A stretch of 64,000 nucleotides of DNA from Cladobotryum mycophilum (taxonomy: Eukaryota > Ascomycota > Sordariomycetes > Hypocreales > Hypocreaceae): assembly GCA_036429605.1 (NCBI GenBank), contig JAVFKD010000004.1:2542001-2606000 (forward strand), given 5' to 3'. A program made the position numbers and the translations under genes. Every line of letters begins with the position of its first letter. The stretch's first letter is position 1. Shown here one piece after another: positions 1-12,256 of the stretch. The notes under the pieces were generated by a model, which made no database searches, was not told the origin of the DNA, and saw only the letters and a list, made by a program, of their open reading frames with translations.

Positions 1-1307
1 ACCCAACTCAGCCGCTGGTGTGGCTTCGGCGTGACCAGGTCCAATCTCAGCAATGTTGGGTCTGTCATAGACCGGGCTGGTTGTTGTCGTCATTGGGCTA
101 ACGGTCGTTGGTAATGGACTGACGCTCGTTGGTGCCGGGCTGGTAGAGTAATTCGAGCCGTACGTGTCTGGCTTGGCGAATCCGGTACGACCATCTGCCA
201 TGGCAGTACCGCGGTATCCCTCGGGAGAGTTGGGCTTGACGGGTTGGCGGCCGGGAGCAAGGAAACCCGCTGCGGCGGCTGTGTTGCTAGCCGTCATGGC
301 CGGGTTGCGGCCACCGGGACCACCAGGGCCGCCAAATCCAACTGGCACTTCAGAGGCGCCAACAAGGTCATCGGGATCGGGGGAAGGTCCATGGCTACGG
401 CGTCGGAACACCAACCACAAGAGCCCACCGATGACAGCGAGGCCACCGACGCCTGCTCCCAGACCAATACCAACCTTGGCGCCAGTGGACAAGCTTCCGC
501 TTGAGCTATCACCACCTCCACTACCGCTGCCACCAGTGTTGGCGGGAGCCCCAGTGTTGGTGGGGGATCCGGTAATGGTATGGATCACACCGGTTGTGAC
601 GATAGTAGAGTAGACAGTCAAAAGAGAGGTAGTTGTGACAGTTGCCTTGGCGTTGACTTGCTCGGTCACAGTGATGGTGCTCGTAGTGGTAGTCTCAGCG
701 CTCTTGGTAGCCACGGCGGTCTTGCTAACAGTGTTTGTAATGGTTACGTCGCTGCCAGCCTTTCCAGTAACAGTGTTGGTGACGGTGACAACGATTGTCG
801 CTCTCTTTTCAAGAGCGCGTCGCTGATAGTAGTCGGCATAAAGAGCTGGAGTAGGAACGGCTTCAACCTGAGCGGGGGCGGTTCGGCGTGGGAGTTCGGC
901 ATTCACAGCACGCTTATTGATCAAGATGGTGGTGGTGCTGTAGACAACCTTGGTGGCCGTGTCCTGGTTACCGGTAACGGTAGCCGTCTCGAAAACGGTC
1001 ACGGTGGCAAAGATTGTCGTGGTGGAAGTGAAGAGCGTCGTCGTCTCCTTGGTGACAGTGCTGCCGGCGCCATCCGTGGTAACCGTCACGGTCGTGGTCG
1101 TGGTCGTGTCGCCGCCGCCGGCCGGGGAGGAGTCGTCGTGCTGCCGGTATCAGGAGGAGGAGTCGTTGTCGTCGTCATGGCACCGGCAGCAGGGGGAGTC
1201 GTGTCCATGGCATCGATGGATACGCTGCCCGCTTGCCTGAGGACGACGACGCTGGACTGGGAAACACCCAGCAGCGCGCCGAGGACGAGCGGCAATGACA
1301 ACCGCAT
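1..1307 (-). CDS. Ser/Thr-rich single-pass cell-surface protein (3' truncated)
   Basis: The C-terminus lies beyond the window start. The protein begins with a signal-peptide-like stretch (MRLSLPLVLGALLGVSQSS). A long Thr/Val/Ser-rich ectodomain follows, with repeated TVTVT and TNTV motifs and a KR site (ALEKRAT), then a GGSGSGGGDSSSG spacer. One transmembrane helix (GIGLGAGVGGLAVIGGLLWLVF) is followed by RRR and a Gly/Pro/Thr-rich cytoplasmic tail. This is the layout of fungal mucin-like or Mid2/Wsc-like surface proteins, but no specific family is recognised. The start frame does not run into the Thr-rich frame. Either one base is missing in the G-run at 1124-1127, or an 83-nt intron lies at 1141-1223 with a weak GTATCC donor and a GGCAG acceptor (phase 0 both sides). 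I favour the missing base. Confidence 0.7.
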
Positions 1308-4117
1308 TGTCGTCGAGGAGAAGAGACAGAGAAAAGGAGGTTAGATTTCGGTCGCGTCTGTTTGCGCTCGTATTGTTTATCTTCTTGTGGATCAAAGGAA
1401 AGATATTAATAAATAAAAAAACAAAAATAAATAAAAACAAGGAATAGGCGATAAATAAGTAAAAACACCAATCGGTATCTTTAAAATGGTACAATATGTC
1501 AAATCTGAAAAAACAAGCGAGTGGAAGGGATCAGTAGATCAGGTGGGTAGGAAAAGTGTGTTTTTGAATGAAAGGGTGAGAGATGGCGAAGAAAAGAGAG
1601 CGAGAGACAGAGAGAGAGAGACAGGCAGAGGCAGAGAGAGGCCGAGACGAGAGAGGCTTGGCTCTGGTGTGCGACCCTTTTTTTCGGGGGAGGGTTCAAG
1701 GATGGGATTGGTTGGTTAGCTGGTTAGCTGGGCTGGGCTGGTTGGCCCAGTGGGCGATGCTGCTGTAAAAAAGGTCCAGGCAGGTTGCAGGTGGGCACCA
1801 GCACCAGCACCAGCACCGCGTGGACTCTCCAGAGTGTGCAGCTCGCACCCAAAACAGCCCAGCCCAGTCCAGTGCCAAGTACTTGTACTGTATGTACCTC
1901 CCTGTACACTTGCCTTAGTGTGTCAAGTACCGGCTATCCATTTGGTACGGTAGCAGGGATTGTACCACTAAGTTGAGGGTATCTACAGGCCTCCTACTAC
2001 AAACTTGAAGTCACGAGGAGTAACCTGCGCATCCTGTATTATCTGACATGTTCGTTCGTCTACCTACTGCTTATGGAGGTCATCTCCAAGTTTCACTCAT
2101 ATGTACGGTACGGAGTAATAATAGTAGTATTCTTATACAAGTATGTACACTTTATTCTCCTTTCAACTGCCTTTTTTTGTTTTTGTTTTTGTTTTCCCGC
2201 CCCACGTTGTCTCCTATTGTTGTTTCATTCAAAACCCAACTTTAAGCGCAGAGATCTTCAGGGTCCTTTTTACCGTCAGTACAGCGCCCACATGTACAAG
2301 CAAGTACCGAAAAGAACCTGGGAACCTCGAAATCTCGAACCTCGTCCCTAACCTTTTTTTTTTTTTTTTTTTTTTTGCTAGCGGCTTCCTGTCATCTGTG
2401 CCACTGCATTTGCGGTGCCATCCATAGTAGCACCTCTAATAAACCAAGGGGAACTGGTCCTGGTAAGCGTAGGCCACGTTGGGCTTAGCTTATCAGAGTG
2501 GCACTGCAGGGATTCATTTTTCTTTTTCTTTTGCCTCGAGGATACGAGATTGGAAAAGATCCTTGGAAATTAAGCATCAGCAAATCCATCCATGAGAGAA
2601 AGAAAAGAAACAAGGGAAGAACGCGGGGATGCCGGGATCTCGTAAAGAAAGTCCATGGATTTCCAGTCCGTAACATGAATACCACTACAAGTACTTTTAT
2701 TCTTTTTCCTCTTTTTGTTTGTCATCCTTTCCCCCTCTCTTCTCCTCTCGTCTCTTCTCGTCTCTTCTTTGCATCATGGTCTCAAGCTCAAGCTCAGATG
2801 CGTCAAATAAAGCAAACCCCCCCCCCAATGCAACCTCTCCCGCATGTATGCATACGTCTAATCACACTATTTGCTCGTGCTAAACTTAGTATTGACACTC
2901 AACACACTCAAGCTCATCTTGTCACCTCTTGGCCCTCCAGCCCTCCGAGGTCCGTCCCCAATCAAATTCCCTCGGCTGGGAGGCCTTCCGTGGCTGACCT
3001 GTAGCGAACCGTTGCTGTGGCGCATGGAAAACCGCTTCCAACGGGCTAAGAAAACAAACGTTTGGTTTCCTGCAAGTCGCCCGTCCCCCGTCTACAAGTC
3101 AAAGTTGCTAGCAAGCCAACACACCAACAAGCCTGAGGCTGCTTCTCCTCCTCCTCCTCCTCTAAACAAGGAACCTACTCACCCCATAATACCTACTCCG
3201 TACACCAGTGAACGTCTTTACAGCCCTACGACCTGATCGAGTCCTAGCGTGTGCATTAACCTCACAGCTTGGTTCCCAGCTGAGAAAGAAGGTTATTTTG
3301 CATTGACTTGGCACGAGGCATATTCTTCATTGGAGCTGATGTGCTATTGCATGTTTTTCTATGGAGAGAAAAAAATAAATAGTACCTATCAAAATGTCTT
3401 GACAACAAGGTCATTCGGGGAAACAAATGGTATCCATCCATCAAAGCAATCGATTCATTGCCCGACTATCTGTTTTTGAATCCTTGGCAGCATAGCTATG
3501 GCTTTTCGCTTGCTCTCTGCGCGCCGGGAGAAAGAGACAAAACAGAACAAACCCATCACAGTAGTTCACGTCCTGACACCCTCACCCACCCTCACCTCAC
3601 CCGCCTCACGGAGAGTTCTTTCCTGCACTGATCTCCGTTGCCTCTCCCCTGGTCCATCTGCTCCGTAACCCTTCTAACCTTATCTTCATCATCACATTTC
3701 CTAAAGTGAGACATTGCATCCACGGACGCGCAACCAGCCCCTCCTTTTGCATATCTTCCCGGGTCTGGACCAAAGTGGGACATTCTCAAACACTCTTCTG
3801 ACGTGGTGCTTCAGAGACAAGGACCACAGCCATGTTCATTGTGAGCGTCTTTTCATTGTTGTTACGTATTTGCCGCGTGTTGCAGATATTTACGAGCAAT
3901 AGGCATCAATATTTACCAGTAACATGCCAGATACATGTCGTCACATATTCATCCTCAACCCCCATCCTCTCTCTCTCTCTCCTCTTCATCAAAAACATCT
4001 CTCAGCGTCCTGCGCACAGAATATGATAATTAAACAAAAAAAGATGGCTCTCCGATACGCACCAGCGAGCCGTAAGTGAAATGAAGAATGCAACAGTCCA
4101 ATCCGCATTGTCCCAAA
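1308..4117. other. intergenic: promoter side of surface-protein gene and downstream of noxB
   Basis: No coding frame with family features was found on either strand. The stretch holds low-complexity DNA: GA-rich sequence near 1590-1660, a short CAGCAC tandem near 1798-1818, a run of 23 T at 2354-2376 and CTC triplets near 3140-3163. The left part should carry the promoter of the surface-protein gene and the right part the noxB 3' UTR. Confidence 0.6.
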
Positions 4118-6024
4118 TTAGAAATTCTCCTTGCCCCATACGAAAGAGAACCTGCATATATTGATTAGCTGCTGCTGCTGCTGCCCAGAAAAACGCGATT
4201 GCCGCATGGTAAAAAAGAACTTACCCAGGTTCGGTATACTTGTTGCAGTACACATGCAATGAGCTACCAAGTCCCTTTGGACCGCAAAAGAAGACTCCAG
4301 CCTCACAAGGACTATGCAGCTTCCTGATACCACGGAATATCATGTCCCAATTTGGTCGACCAAAGTTGGTAGGACTCCTCAGTCCTGTAATCGCATCCTT
4401 ATCCGCATTGGCATCGTTAATCATGATGTTCGTTGCGTCGTCAGCCTTGATCTTGGCTGTCAGATAGGTGTGGATTTCGATGCGGTTGTCAATATCCTGG
4501 GCCTCTATAGCCAACAGCAACGACTGGAACCACTCAAATGAGCCAAAATCTCGGCAGACCCAGAAGAAATAGACCTTGCGCAATCTTGTTCGCTTCTGTG
4601 GGTAGTTCATCCGGTACCAGATGGACTTCAGGATGGAGGCGAACGGTGTTACGCCAATACCAGCTCCGACTAGAATCGCAACCTCGTATTTGAAGACGTC
4701 TTCAGAAGCTGATCCAAAGGGACCGTCGATGTAGACCCTGGGGAGGATTCGCCTCAAGGTAGGATCAACGCCACCGCTCTCGCTCCCGCCAACACCGACG
4801 ACTTTGCTAGCGCCTCCCTTCTTATTCCATTCGCAACCCAACATAGTCGAGACAGCCATTGTGAAATCTCCCTGGCAGCGCATATGGATAGAGATATAGT
4901 CCTCCTCGGGGGCGCTAGTCAACGTAAAAGGGTGGTATTGCCAGAGGGATACGGTCGGGCAGCAAAAGAAGATGTACTGCCCGGCCCGGGTCTTAGTGTT
5001 CTCCTTTTTAATCTGAATCTCGCAGACATTGCTCGGGTGCTGGATGACTTTGGAGATGTATGTTCTGTGACGTCCGCGAACCTCCCTAGCAATACGTTCC
5101 GCAAGATATACGAAGCCGCCATACATCCAGTACTGCCAAAACACGCCAATAGCAGACGCACCAACGCTGGTGCAGAACGGCGCCACGTCCGGTTGGATCA
5201 TACAGAATGCTCCGTGAATGGCCCAGAAGAAGAAGAAAATGATAAACATGTGGTGCGTATACCAGAAGCGCTCGTAGTTGGCTCTCCGAGGCTTCTCGAC
5301 CGAGGTAACTACCATGCCCATGAGGGCAACCAGCATCACGTACCCCGTCCATCCAGGGCCGGAAGCGAAATTAGCCAAAAGCCAACCGTAGAATCCCAGC
5401 TTATTCTTGGCCGCCACCTGTGCAAAGTTGTTCCAATGGGCGATTACGTGCACCCAAGACCAGAAGACGATGGACCACGCCGTCGTGATGTGAAACGAGA
5501 TGTTCTTGTCAAACTGAATAATGCCATTCAGCGGTGTCTGTCTTAGAAGCGAGATTAGAGTTCGGCAGACGGGAAAGAGAATGATTCCGACGTCGACGTG
5601 CAGGACCAATGCCGAGGCCCTGGCGATGACGAATGTGAAGCCAAAGATACTCCGGGCGTTTTGTAAGCTGTCCTTAACGGCGTAGTGGACACAAGCAAAG
5701 GCGAAGATGAGCGCATGAGTAAACATGAAAACAAAGACAAAGCTATCCTCTGTTAGCATGTTCATGACAGAGAGAAGCGTATGAGACATACAATCTTCTG
5801 TAACCTTCGTTAATCATCCACCGATCAAACTTTTCTCTTGATGTTAATTCCTGCTGCTTCTCCTGCGTCATCTCCCCAGAGAGGATCATTCGTGTTAAAG
5901 GAGTCCATCTTGACCTCTCAGATGGCCTCTCAAAGTCGTCGAGCTCATAGCCCATTTTGCCTTTTGTCGAGAACTGGTCTGGATACCAGTTTGGGTTTGG
6001 TGATTGTTTCTGTAACCGCCGCAT
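4118..6024 (-). CDS. noxB: NADPH oxidase catalytic subunit, NoxB (Nox2) type
   Basis: Membrane flavocytochrome passing electrons from NADPH through FAD and two haems to oxygen, making superoxide. In fungi NoxB is tied to ascospore germination, infection structures and polarity, with the NoxR/Rac partners. Three exons: 6024-5792, 5742-4225 and 4151-4118. Introns are 49 nt (GTATGT, CTAAC branch) and 73 nt (GTAAGT/TGCAG). All phases agree and give 594 aa. A hydrophilic N-terminal extension of about 78 residues (YELDDFERPSERSRWTPLTR) separates NoxB from NoxA. Candidate haem-ligand histidines are H162, H176 or H180, H241 or H242, and H254. The FAD motif HPFTLTS is at about 348-354 and the NADPH motif GAGIGVTPF at about 437-445. 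The C-terminus GKENF and final Phe are typical. NoxA and EF-hand NoxC are excluded by the N-terminus. Confidence 0.93.
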
Positions 6025-7764
6025 TCAGGATGATGGTCCTTGATTCTTTGATTTTAAAAAAATTCGATCTTACGACCCTCAGTTATCAAGGGTACGGCGT
6101 CGATTGTCCACCTCAAATCCCTTAAGAAGCAACCTCTGCCCTGGGGCTCAGGGAGCAGCACAATGCAGAACGTTCAGAGCCAGCTGAACGAGTAAAGAAT
6201 ATCCGGTGCTAGCACGCGGTAACAAGAATCAAAATAAGTTCTTTAAAAGGCCCAAGCATGTTAGTAACCATCTTCATCTTCGTCACTCTGTAAAGATCGT
6301 ATCATGCTGCAGCCACACTGCCAAGAGAGAGATGAGACATGGCGCAGGAGGGGGAGCGAGTGTAAGAAACATACCAAGAGGAAAATAATAACGGCTCGTG
6401 TCTGCCTGGGGGGTGACCTGCAATTATAATAACCAACGGGATGAACAGAAGAGAAGAGGGGGAGAAGGGGAAGAAACAGTGCAAGCCTGATAGAATGGAA
6501 AGAAGAAAAAGAAACCTCGCTTTCGCCTTGTCCGCGGGTTGCGTGCGTGGACAGACGAACAGATTGAACAAACCAGAAACCTGTAACGTCTGAGGGGCAC
6601 TCAAGTGTCGCTCCATGTGGGCAGCCAGGAGTTTGGCGCCTGTAGGACTCAGTAGGAGCACCCCTCGGCCAATGTTGCATCTACAGGTCCTGCAGGCGTT
6701 TAGCCCACGGGCCAGTCATGTCCCCTGTACTTTTCTCGCAGGCGCCTATAGTTGTCGTAGCAGCCAATCAGCATCCCGTCTCACTCTCTCGAAACCGCCG
6801 CATCACCACGCCAAGGGCGCTTTTATGGATGGATGCCATGGGGATCAAATAGCAGTGCAGGTACTCTGTAGATACAGTCATGGCATCATTGGGGATCTTG
6901 GAAAGACGCATCAAATGGAGATGGTCGTATCTGAATATCCGATGCCGATTCCTCATCACAATACTCTGTAGATTGCTTATAAATCCCAACTCACTGTCTT
7001 CATTAAATGGTACCTCATAGTAATAAGACTGTTTGTTCATTTATTGCACGCGATAACTTGACTCGGCGAATTTCTCTGGGACAACATCAAACGCATTGGT
7101 GAAACAGATGTAACAGACTTTGATCAAATCCCTTCAAAAACACACGTATACCAGGTAATTATAGGTCATAATCCAGGCACATATGATAGAAAGCCTCAGA
7201 TATATAGACTCTACTGGTCTCATGTCCCATACATAATAAAGGCAAGACTATTATTACAGTACCACCGCCGTTTGTACTTTTGTGTTTGTCATGCTCTGTA
7301 ATTATTATACTACGTGATTCAACTCTTACCAACGAGTGCGATGCAAGGGACAGCCTCATATCGCCCGGCCATCTATCCTACGTGTTATTCTTCTACTTCT
7401 TCTTCACCACATCGTCACAGGGTAGACACAAACAATGCATAAATAAATATGATGCTTGTTTCTGGGTACCAAAGAATACGTTGATGCAAATTCAAAGCCA
7501 ATTCCAGTCGCATGAAGTCCCTTGAATAGCGAAATGTCGGTCTAATCAGTCTCCCTACCCGCAGTTCACCTCTCCCCCTCAAATGTCAGAGATACAGTTC
7601 GTCCAGCAGATCGAGGACAGCCATCAGAGCACGACAACTGTCCAAGAGCATCCGTCAACCCTCTTTGAACCAAGGGCGCTCTCTTCAACATGCTTCATAG
7701 TCATTGTGCGAGAGAGGACATTAAACACCCAGCGCCTTCCAACCTCGTAGCCCGCTCGCTGCGC
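6025..7764. other. intergenic: noxB promoter and ubc4 3' flank
   Basis: About 1.7 kb without a recognisable gene. Short open frames on both strands (for example 6261-6680) show no domain, codon bias or usable splice pattern. The left end should hold the noxB promoter and 5' UTR, the right end the ubc4 3' UTR. Confidence 0.55.
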
Positions 7765-8762
7765 CTACGTGGCATACTTGCGGACCCACTCTCGAGCTGT
7801 AGCCTCGTACTTGGGCCGGTCCGTCTTGTACACGTGTGCGATCTCGGGAACGAGAGGGTCATCGGGGTTGGGGTCTGTCAGCATAGAGCAGATTGACAGG
7901 AGGACTATTTCAGCGTATTTGTCAGCGACCTGTACGGGGACATCATTCATCTTGATTAAAGAAAGCTTACCCTTGGAGATGGTCAAGGCTGGGCTCCACT
8001 GGTCACGAAGAATATCAAGGCAGATGCTGCCGTTGGAGTTGATATTAGGGTGGTAGATACGAGTCGTAAAGCTCAGCTTAGGAGGCTTGAAGGGGTAGTC
8101 GGTAGGGAACACGATGTTTAGGAAGAAGACACCGCCGGCGTAGGGGGAGTCACCCTGCGTGAATCGTTAGCTTATGGGTTTCCAAACCTGCTGCCCGTTT
8201 GCAGCACTAGGATTAAGCAGTCGGGCTGGAGCACGCTGGACGGCTCCATTCACCGACTGACTGTGTTGTACAGCGCAAACTCACAGGTCCCATAATAGTT
8301 GCTTGCCATTGGAACTATCAAACATGTCAGCTCATATTCACCTTGATGTTCGTGACAAGATTGTTCGTCGTTTAGCAAAGCCAAGGCCACGAACAATCCG
8401 GTCCATCTAAACACAGGCATGGTTGACTTACCAGATCATCGCCAATAGGACCAGCGGAGCAGGAAGAGGGTGGGTCTCTATATAATCACAAAAAAATATC
8501 AGCAACACGATCCCATGAAATGATGCCGATGAAGGAGAATGCCCGGAGATCGAGGTAGATGCTGTTTTTTTTGAGCGATGCGAGTCCTTGGCTTTGATGA
8601 CAGGACCCCGCTCATCATCACACCCCCACCACACGAGCATCTCGTGTTCCCCTAACGAGGGGCTTCTAGAGCATATGTCTGTCTAAACGACGAGAGGATA
8701 AAATCGGGCGAGCATTACCGTCCAAGATCGGCGAGTTCCTTGTTAATGCGCTTGAGAGCCAT
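7765..8762 (-). CDS. ubc4: ubiquitin-conjugating enzyme E2, Ubc4/Ubc5 (UBE2D) class
   Basis: E2 that takes ubiquitin from E1 as a thioester and passes it to substrates with RING or HECT E3s, mainly for turnover of short-lived and misfolded proteins. Five exons: 8762-8719, 8477-8432, 8314-8285, 8154-7971 and 7904-7765. Introns are 241, 117, 130 and 66 nt, all GT-AG, and exon 3 is only 30 nt. Joined length is 444 nt, giving 147 aa, the family's normal size. The start MALKRINKELADLGRD is canonical. Active-site Cys85 lies in NGSICLDILRDQWSPALTISK after the HPN motif (YHPNINSNG). The C-terminus PKYEATAREWVRKYAT is near-identical to UBE2D proteins as I know them. An unspliced reading would create a false internal start in intron 4, so the exon joins matter. 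It is divergent from lys1. Confidence 0.96.
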
Positions 8763-10641
8763 CGTGTCGATGTGTGTGAGGTATGTAAAGGTTTGAGTTG
8801 CGAGGAATCGCTTTCTACTAGACTGAGTTAGTGATGGTGGATTCCAAAAAGCCCAGCCAGCCGACGGCAAGGTCGGGTAATGACAGAGACAGAGCACAGA
8901 GAGAGAGAGAGAGAGGGAGGGAGGGAGAGTCAAATCGTGAGAGGGACGGGCGGACGTACGCACAGACGAGAAGAGTAAAAAAACAGCTCAGGCGTCAATA
9001 AAAAAAGACGCAACAGTAGTCGATGTTATTAAAAAGAGGGAGAAATGAAAGTAGAAAGAAGCCTTGGGTATCAAACTTGGGTGATGGTCGTTTTTCTTGT
9101 GTCGATCAAAGAATTTGTTCGCCGAAGTGGAGGTTGGTTGGAAGGGGAAAGAGGAAAAGGTAGGTTCCAAAGTCAAGTCAAGTCACAGTGGAGGAGGAGA
9201 TCAATAACCACTACCTCAAAATAGCCGGGTGACAAAGACAAGACTGACTGACTGGCTGGCTGGCTGGCTGGCCGGCTGTGACTTGGAAGTGGCTACAAAC
9301 GACTGGGTCTGCAAGCAACGAACCAGAATGCAGAATGCAGAGGCACTTCGATGCACTGTAGACTGTAGCCCTCACTCCCTGCCTCACTCCGACTCCCTTC
9401 CTCCCTGACAAAAGGAGTGCGTGCAGGTGGCTATGAGAGGGGGAGGGGGGCCAACTTTTGGACACCGCCACTAAGGCTTTTCAAGTGTCAGTGACTCCCT
9501 GCACTAACATTGTGGCACCAGATAATCCAGCAAAGAATGCTAAGGCTGCCTGAACTTGGGCACTACCGCAGCCTAAAGGAGGGAGCGCCCCCCCATGTTG
9601 CCATTCCCTTCTCTCGCCTTCGATGGCGGTTACAACAGGTCAGTCAGTAATAAGTCAGTCAGTCAGTCAAAGTCAGTCACACCAAAACGCCAAAAAGCAT
9701 GCCACTCGGGCGGCGGCGGCGACGGGCATGGGAACATGATCCTAGGGTCATCGTATTTGTACCCCCCATCAACCCCCCCGGTAGACAGACAGGGGCTCCA
9801 AAACTGGCAAGACGGCTAGCTACCCTACCATGTTTGCATGTACAAGTAGTATTCGAGAGCCTCGTCTTTCTTATTACTATTACTACTACTACAAAGTACT
9901 ACTCATTTTCAATCGCAAGGCATCCCTGGGGGTTTCTATTGAAGATGCCATCCATTCATGTGAGACACTATGCCAAGTCACATGTACTAAACACCAATCG
10001 CAATCAGCTTGTTAGACCAGTACAAGCAATCTCCAATCCAAATGCTCTTCGGAATGAGCAGTCAGATTGTTGACTTTGATAAATAAATAAAACCCATTAT
10101 TCTAGAAACAATGTTGAAACAATGCATCGAGCGAAACCGTTCCGCAAAGACTCATCCACTGCACGCTATTTCTCCTTTGCGACACCTTCTATTGGTACAG
10201 AGTTAACATTGAACAACCCTGGAAGCCTGCAAGGCTGGTCCTCTCCTCTACCCCTCGGCGGGGTCTCCCAGGCGACATCGGCGACTTTCTCCTGTGTTTG
10301 TGACTCAAGTCGAACGAGAAGACAGACCACAATATTGACTTAAATACATCAACTCAAAATACTATTGTTGGGATTCTTTTTCCTGACCATTTCTACCCAT
10401 TACAATACTTTCAACATACAACTGGACGCCTGTATTCAAGCTTGACAGCTAATCTGAAGCAATATTCATCTCTTCTAGTCATTTGGATTTCAAACTAGAA
10501 GAAACATCTCGTGCCCTCCAAGACTATCTGTTTGGTATAATACCCTCTGTTTATCATTCAATTGAATCTCCCAAAATATATTTGCTGACTATCGAGTGCC
10601 TCTAGCACAATAGAATCAGCAGCCTCACATCCATCATCATC
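8763..10641. other. divergent intergenic region between ubc4 and lys1
   Basis: About 1.9 kb shared upstream region. It contains GA-rich tracts (about 8897-8931), CTGG/CTGA tandems near 9238-9280 and GTCA/CAGT tandems near 9637-9685. No gene is supported. The last 300 bp is AT-richer and carries the TGACTCA site listed separately. Confidence 0.55.
10301..10307. promoter_or_regulatory. candidate Gcn4/CPC1 (cross-pathway control) site TGACTCA
   Basis: An exact TGACTCA heptamer lies about 335 bp upstream of the lys1 start codon. Fungal amino-acid biosynthesis genes, including lysine genes, are known targets of the bZIP activator Gcn4/CPC1, which binds this sequence. The match is seen directly; its use is inferred from the neighbouring gene. 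Confidence 0.5.
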
Positions 10642-11871
10642 ATGTCCGAATACCCCACCATTCATCTGCGAGCGGAGCAGAAGCCCCTCGAACATCGATC
10701 CTTCTCACCCGCCGTCATTGGCGCCCTCATCGAAGCCGGATACCCCGTCTCCGTCGAGCGCTCTTCCACCCACCCCGACTTCAAGCGAATCTTTGAAGAC
10801 TCAGAATATGAGGCCGTCGGAGCTACACTCGTCGAGTCTGGCATCTGGCCCAACGCCGCTCCGGGAACCCTGGTCCTGGGTCTCAAGGAGATCCCCGAGG
10901 AAGACTTTGCTCTCAAGAACGATTCCATCCTATTCATGCACTGCTACAAGAACCAAGGCGGATGGGAAAAGGTCCTCAGCCGATTTCCCAGAGGTGGCTC
11001 TGTCCTCTACGATCTCGAGTTTCTCGTCGATACTCGCGGTGTCAGGTTGAGCGCGTTTGGCTTCCATGCCGGGTTCACTGGTGCGGCCCTTGGCGTCAAG
11101 ACATGGGCGTGGCAGCTGGAGCACCCTGGCGAGAAGCTCCCATCAGTAGCATCCTACACAGAGGGGAGAGGCTACTACCGCAACGAAGACGAACTCGTCG
11201 AGCAGATTCGCGGTGATATTGCCGCCGGTGAGAAGAAGCTAGGACGCAAGCCTACTGCCTTTGTGCTGGGTGCTCTGGGACGATGTGGCCGAGGCGCCAT
11301 CGATCTCTTTCTCAAGGCAGGCCTTCCAGAGGAGAACATCACCAAGTGGGACTTGGCCGAGACCAAGGACCGTGATGGTCCTTATGAGGAGATTGCTCAG
11401 CACGACATCTTCCTCAATGCCGTAAGTAAAAGTCAAGAATGAGGTTAAAATAGAAGATATGCTAATATTGATACGTAGATCTACCTTTCCAAGCCTATTC
11501 CTCCCTTTGTCAACAACGAGCTCCTCTCCAAGGCTGGCCGCAAGCTGAGCATTGTCGTCGACGTCTCCTGCGACACCACGAACCCCCACAACCCTATCCC
11601 CATTTACAGCATCAACACCACATTCGACGATCCCACCGTCCCCGTCAATGTCGAAAACGACCAGAACACCACGCCCCTCTCCGTCATCAGCATCGACCAC
11701 CTCCCGTCTATGCTCCCTCGCGAAGCCAGCGAATCCTTCAGTGAGGGACTCAGGGAGTCCTTGCTGCAGCTCAAAGACCGCAAGACCGCCAGAGTGTGGG
11801 CCGATGCCGAGAAGCTGTTTAACGAGAAGGTTGCGCTTCTCCCAGAGGCGCTCCGAACCAAGGATGCTTAG
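10642..11871 (+). CDS. LYS1: saccharopine dehydrogenase (NAD+, L-lysine-forming)
   Basis: Last step of the fungal alpha-aminoadipate pathway: saccharopine + NAD+ + water gives L-lysine + 2-oxoglutarate + NADH. Two exons, 10642-11421 and 11479-11871, joined over a 57-nt intron (GTAAGT ... TACGTAG, phase 0). Product is 390 aa against a family norm near 370. Family landmarks in order: HLRAEQKPLEHRSFSP near the N-terminus (catalytic-domain Lys/His region), GGWEKVLSRFPRGG, DLEFLVDTRGVRLSAFGFHAG, the nucleotide-binding VLGALGRCGRGAIDLFLKAG, and DVSCDTTNPHNPIPIY followed by SVISIDHLPSMLPREAS. The intact frame and high G/C third positions support a working gene. It converges with a glutaryl-CoA dehydrogenase gene. 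Confidence 0.96.
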
Positions 11872-12256
11872 ATGGGCATTTTTAAAATGCATGCGATTCT
11901 GTCTTATAGAAATCGGGGATAGAAAAGGGGGGGGGGGGCAAAAAATGGCGCTGTTGATGATACCTATAAAAAGCATGATGGAGGCATGCTTCGCAAATAT
12001 TTGAGGGGGATTTTTAGTCACTATGGTCTTAATGATGACCTAACGGAAATACATGGCACGTTGATGGAAAAGAAATAACATGAGAGCCTCAAGGGCTATT
12101 TAGTACATTAAAAATACGCACTTTTTCTGCAGAGTAAAAAGGGATAACGCTACGTGATACATTAGAGGTCTCGTGCCCTTCCTTCTCTTGTCCTCTGTAA
12201 GGGTTACATATTTTTATATATCATAAGGTCATTCATTCACCTTACGCTTAACATAT
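11872..12256. other. convergent 3' intergenic region of lys1 and glutaryl-CoA dehydrogenase
   Basis: A 385-bp gap between two converging stop codons, AT-rich, with a run of 12 G at 11927-11938 just after the lys1 stop. It should contain both polyadenylation regions. Nothing else is seen. Confidence 0.6.

Noticed and set aside
580..1344. 254-codon plus-strand frame, Gly/Ser-rich
   Set aside because: It is the antisense shadow of the Thr-rich surface-protein gene on the minus strand.
2498..3004. 168-codon plus-strand frame upstream of the surface-protein gene
   Set aside because: Composition reflects T/C-rich DNA and no domain is visible.
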